NCBI GenBank assembly: GCA_028583405.1
Contig: CM053253.1
Span: forward strand, 5,818,296 to 5,882,295
Origin: Pogonophryne albipinna
Taxonomy: Eukaryota; Chordata; Actinopteri; Perciformes; Artedidraconidae
Reading direction: 5' to 3'
Length of the DNA: 64,000 bases
Below are positions 59,857 to 64,000 of the stretch, one piece after another. The first letter of the stretch is position 1. Each line of letters starts with the position of its first letter. The notes beneath the pieces were generated by a model. The model was not told the origin of the DNA and ran no database searches. It was given only the letters and a program-made list of their open reading frames with translations. The translations under genes were made by a program, and so were the position numbers.

Positions 59857-61677
59857 CCCCTATTATACTGTTTTTCATCAATATATTACAGGTCTCAGAT
59901 ATATACAGAACATGTCTCTGAAGTGTTTGGCTCCAAACACCAAACTGATCATTGCAGCATTACCCATAATCCCCTCTGTTTCAGCCCTGTTTCCAAAGTG
60001 CTGATTCTCTGTCTGTTACTTTAGATGAAAATAAGGAGCCCCTCCCCACGCCCCTCTGAGAGAGATTTGGTTACAAAGAACTCAATGGTGCTCTAGAGGA
60101 GATTCAGGTGATAAGGGGGGTACCTTGGTTGGTGATTGGCTAATGGTTACACAAGCTAAAACACCGTTATGACATCATAAAGTGGCCAAAATCTGATTTT
60201 CAGACAGGTTTTTATAGAAATGGATCAGGAGAAAAAGAGAGAGAATCTTTGTTCCTGAAACTTTCAGAGTCTCTTTCCACAGAGGGGACACATGTTGATG
60301 TAGAAGAGACATGGAGAAGAGGGGACCGATGCTGATGTAGAAGAGACATGAAGTAGAGGGGACACATGCTGATGTAGAAGAGACATGAAGAAGAGGGGAC
60401 ACATGTTTATGTAGAAGAGACATGAAGAAGAGGGGTCACATGTTGATGTAGAAGAGACATGAAGAAGAGGGGACACATGTTGATGTAGAAGAGACATGAA
60501 GAAGAGGGGACACATGTTGATGTAGAAGAGACATGAAGAAGAGGGGTCACATGTTGATGTAGAAGAGACATGAAGAAGAGGGGACACATGTTGATGTAGA
60601 AGAGACATGAAGAAGAGGGGACACATGTTGATGTAGAAGAGACATGAAGAAGAGGGGACACATGTTGATGTAGAAGAGACATGAAGAAGAGGGGACACAT
60701 GTTGATGTAGAAGAGACATGAAGAAGAGGGGTCACATGTTGATGTAGAAGAGACATGAAGAAGAGGGGTCACATGTTGATGTAGAAGAGACATGAAGAAG
60801 AGGGGACACATGTTGATGTAGAAGAGACATGAAGAAGAGGGGACACATGCTGATGTAGAAGAGACATGAAGAAGAGGGGACACACGTTGATGTAGAAGAG
60901 ACATGAAGAAGAGGGGACACACGTTGATGTAGAAGAGACATGAAGAAGAGGGGACACACGTTGATGTAGAAGAGACATGAAGAAGAGGGGACACACGCTG
61001 ATGTAGAAGAGACATGGAGAAGAGGGGACACATGCTGATGTAGAAGAGACATGGAGAAGAGGGGACACATGTTGATGTAGAAGAGACATGAAGAAGAGGG
61101 GACACATGTTGATGTAGAAGAGACATGGAGAAGAGGGGACACATGTTGATGTAGAAGAGACATGAAGAAGAGGGGACACATGCTGATGTAGAAGAGACAT
61201 GGAGAAGAGGGGACACATGTTGATGTAGAAGAGACATGAAGAAGAGGGGACACATGCTGATGTAGAAGAGATATGGAGAAGAGGGGACACGTGCTGATGT
61301 AGAAGAGACATGGAGAAGAGGGGACACATGTTGATGTAGAAGAGACATGAAGAAGAGGGGACACATGCTGATGTAGAAGAGATATGGAGAAGAGGGGACA
61401 CGTGTTGATGTAGAAGAGACATGAAGAAGAGGGGACACATGTTGATGTAGAAGAGACATGAAGAAGAGGGGACACATGCTGATGTAGAAGAGACATGGAG
61501 AAGAGGGGACACATGCTGATGTAGAAGAGACATGGAGAAGAGGGGACACGTGTTGATGTAGAAGAGACATGAAGAAGAGGGGACACGTGTTGATGTAGAA
61601 GAGACATGAAGAAGAGGGGACACGTGTTGATGTAGCTCTTCTAGAAGAAGAAGTGGATTTTGCATAATAGGTGACCT
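59857..61677 (-). mobile_element. TTAA MITE with 37-bp minisatellite, copy 3 (inverted, longest array)
   Basis: Inverse orientation to copies 1 and 2. The + strand left edge CCCCTATTATACTG is the right end of copy 1, with its outer AGG and TTAA eroded. The + strand right edge TGCATAATAGGTGACCTTTAA has intact TTAA at 61678-61681. About 1.82 kb because of the long array. Confidence 0.87.
60281..61635 (-). repeat. 37-bp minisatellite array, about 36 units
   Basis: Reverse complement of the unit at 5929. Variants (GGTCACATG, CACACG, CATGCTG, GATATGG, CACGTGTTG) cluster in neighbouring units, for example four CACACG units at 60888-60995. This shows local unit duplication. The 446-codon open frame here is an artefact of a stop-free 37-bp unit. 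Confidence 0.95.
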
Positions 61678-61681
61678 TTAA

Positions 61682-62666
61682 GCCATTGGGAAGTGGCTTA
61701 AACTGGCATTCTTTCAAATGGCCAGCAGGCGGTGACACTGGTTCCACTGATAACTCTGATTGTGTTGAAGACTATGAGAACATTATACATTTTCCAACTG
61801 AATTCTTTCCCTCAGAAAACATTCCCGTGGTGAGTTTGTGGTGTTAATCCTTAGTTTCAAGTCTTTTTCAACACAGCTTGATGTTCACTTTGAAAATCAT
61901 CGAGTAAAAATAGACGATAAACAACAGTGAGTGGCTTTGTGAGTTTCTAGACGTATTGTGTGGATGCTTTCCTTATTTTTCATATTTAAAACTATTTACA
62001 AAGTGTTTTCAGCTCATGAAAGTAGTGATAAGTCTCCTAAAGATTTTTTGTTAACCATTTGGTGTAATCCTTTCCAAAAAACGAAGATGGCGTTGGCTGA
62101 AATGCCAAAGTACAGGCTTCAAAGCGTGACCCCACAAACCAATGGGTGACATCATTGTGGCTTTAATACAGTTTATAAAACAGGCGGCGGATTAATTTCC
62201 TTACAGTATCTGCTCTGTTGCTCCGTTCTACCCATTTCCCAGATGACTGCCGTTATTAACTAAATGCAATATAAACTCAACAGAGATTTCTAATTGTCTT
62301 CCGTCTGCACTTTAATCCCGTTTCACATGTCTGAGACAGTGTGTACAACATGTGCAACAAACACTGAGTTGTGTGCAGCACATTCACTTTCCCTGGACAG
62401 AGTGGTTAGAGGCACAAGGCTCCTCCCTGAGAGTTAGTGAAAACATTCCAGCAAAGTGAGAGCGGTCAAAGAATTGGAAAGTCTCAGAGCGGCCTCTCAC
62501 TTTCTCTGGATCCTCCTCACCTCTTTGCACATGTACAGTAGTTGCTCTGTGTACAAAGAGGTTGTAGGTTGGGTACATCTCTGAATCTGGGAGGAGGAAA
62601 ACTTGAAGAAGCATCTCAAATCTTGAAGGACAAAGAAAGTAATCCGTCCCCATTGATCGGTTCACA
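61682..62666. promoter_or_regulatory. Flank and probable 5' UTR/promoter of the olfml3-type gene
   Basis: Unique-looking, about 1 kb without repeats, directly before the start codon. No clear TATA box. The transcription start is not placed. The minus-strand open frame at 62384-62698 has no known domain. Confidence 0.4.
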
Positions 62667-62777
62667 ATGAAGCCGGTGTTTCTCCTCCTTGTTTCCACTT
62701 TCTGGACTTTAACCGGAGCTCAGTATTACTACCAGGGCCTGATGGATTACCTGGATAACAGGTTGTTGGCTATTGAG
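62667..62777 (+). CDS. olfml3: Olfactomedin-like 3-type protein, first coding exon (partial gene)
   Basis: ATG at 62667 with A at -3, 37 codons, donor GAG|GTAAGA in phase 0. Signal peptide MKPVFLLLVSTFWTLTGA, then QYYYQGLMDYLDNRLLAIE. This matches the start of OLFML3, where a signal peptide is followed by Q..LVEYMERRLAALE and a coiled coil. OLFML3 is a secreted glycoprotein with an N-terminal coiled coil and C-terminal olfactomedin domain that acts in dorsoventral patterning through chordin/BMP1 in frogs. Only the first exon is here; which teleost duplicate (a or b) cannot be told. Confidence 0.7.
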
Positions 62778-63089
62778 GTAAGAAGCAATTCCGATTTAAA
62801 TGATAATTGATCAATGTTCTGTTGTTTTCCATCAGTTGACCGAATCGTCTTGACTGCCAAGTAGGTTTTCACACACATATTTCCCCCTTGGTATTCCACA
62901 TTGTCAGAAAGAAGATGAGGGAAATGCTAAATGCACAAAATAAAATTGAAAAAACCTAATTAAAACAATCAAAAACAAGTATATGTGTTTTAAAAATGAG
63001 AATATTCAACAAAAATATTGACTATGGGAGTCACAGAGATATTAAGTATGAAAATATGAGCTATGTGCAGAGATGTTCAATAGTGTTAA

Positions 63090-63180
63090 GATGAGATGTA
63101 CTTTATTGATCCCAAATTCGGAAATGTTTGCGTTCCCATTGTACAAAAGTATAAATTAAAAGAGTAAAAATGAACAATTC
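63090..63180. repeat. Retroposon tail fragment
   Basis: ACTTTATTGATCCCAAATTC is a typical teleost SINE/LINE tail, related to the end of the SINE at 31447. Confidence 0.6.
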
Positions 63181-63185
63181 TTAAC

Positions 63186-63341
63186 TCCTGTGGCGCAGTG
63201 GGATCAGCGGGTCACAGGTTCAAACCCCACTGCAGTCAGCATGTTGTGTCCCTGAGACACTTCACCCCTCCTGTGGGGATAGTCCACAGTATTGAGTATG
63301 GAAGTCGCTTTGGATAAAAGCGTCTAACAAGTAACATAATG
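63186..63341 (+). repeat. tRNA-derived SINE, copy 5
   Basis: CTGTGGCGCAGTGGGATCAG, box B GGTTCAAACCCC, body ACTGCAGTCAGCATG, and tail GCTTTGGATAAAAGCGTCTA. A little shorter in the head than copy 2. Confidence 0.88.
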
Positions 63342-64000
63342 TTGACTCTAAACATCTCAAAATAGAATAAAACAGCATTAAAAAAGTGAAAATATACAAG
63401 TTGAACGTGAAGATAAAAAAAATCTATAAACTCTAACAATAAAACATTATTGAAGGGCCGATGCAATGCCATAGGTATCAAATAGAAATACAAGTGGATC
63501 GTTTTGCTTTCTCACTTTTATGTAAATTGAATGTCTTGAAACCCAATTAATGCAATCCCTGCACAGTTCATTGACTCTGCAGGGGCCGCTGAAGCAGTAT
63601 CAGTGGATGCAGTTTCTGTCCAACAACGTTACAATTTCTTCAGCATCACAATGACACATCAGTAATGAGTACACACTCAGGTTTTGCTGCCATGCTGGGC
63701 AACATCCCACTATCCTAATAGAAAGGAAGTGTTCTGCAAAGGTCGAAGGAAGTGCCGCTGGGAAGGGTTCAAATGACTAGAATTGTGTTTCAAAGGCAGG
63801 TTGTGAGACTGCAATGTTTGCAAAGGGAAGATTGTTGTTGGCTTGTGAAACAAAATGCAAGAGTATTACATTTGTGCTTGCCTCTGTGAGTAACTTGAGT
63901 TTATTTCTCATTTAAACAATTGTTTTAATGTATTCTCTCGGAGTATATTTTTAGAGTCTGAGTCTTATTTTCATCCTCTGTGTGGCTGCAAAGAAAATGA

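Larger units (their letters stand above)
62778..64000 (+). other. olfml3: olfml3-type intron 1 (continues past window)
   Basis: Starts GTAAGA. Contains a SINE and a retroposon tail. I see no second exon before the window ends. Confidence 0.6.

Noticed and set aside
60264..61747. Long open frames (up to 446 codons) with repeated [12 protein letters not shown] sequence, also at 5879-6589 and 22919-23592
   Set aside because: They come from a 37-bp tandem repeat with no stop in three frames. Since 37 is not a multiple of three, all three frames read the same cyclic peptide. They lie in non-coding MITEs and have no conserved start or domain.

Overview
The window is nuclear DNA from a bony fish, very probably a teleost. 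The main evidence is one complete eight-exon vertebrate gene, the first exon of a second gene, and a dense layer of teleost-style repeats: L2- and CR1-type LINE remnants, tRNA-headed SINEs, hAT-like elements, many TTAA-flanked MITEs and long (CA)n tracts. No prokaryotic genes, CRISPR arrays, LTR retroviruses or rRNA/tRNA genes were seen. I do not name a species.

Layout. 1-4408 is upstream flank, with an in-frame stop just before the start codon. 4409-30208 holds c1qtnf12 (adipolin/CTRP12, formerly fam132a) on the + strand. Its eight coding exons are 4409-4588, 20943-21047, 21205-21316, 22705-22892, 25076-25184, 26045-26138, 29940-30018 and 30110-30208. All junctions are GT-AG and the phases join into 321 residues: signal peptide, basic cleavage region, short collagen stretch and C1q domain. 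A probable 3' UTR of about 2 kb runs to a poly(A) signal near 32220 and carries a SINE. 32226-62666 is about 30 kb with no supported host gene, full of nested repeats. 62667-62777 is the first coding exon of an olfactomedin-like 3 (olfml3-type) gene that continues past the right edge.

Repeats. At least five MITE families share TTAA target duplications and TTAAAGG-like ends, as in the T2/Kolobok group of amphibians and fish. One family carries an internal 37-bp minisatellite with about 16, 14 and 36 units in three copies (5901, 22903 and 59857). The second copy sits 10 bp beyond the exon 4 splice donor of c1qtnf12. Its far side carries a 39-bp duplicate of the end of exon 4 including the donor, so intron 4 contains a pyrimidine-rich, AG-free array and a decoy donor. 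A separate 2.1-kb minisatellite of 22- and 18-bp units (56151-58294) starts where a SINE ends.

The long 'HQHVSPLL' open frames over the 37-bp arrays, and the frames over (CA)n and (CT)n, are artefacts of low-complexity sequence and are not annotated as genes. Family names for repeats come from structure (ends, target duplications, reverse-transcriptase motifs) and memory, not from a database search.
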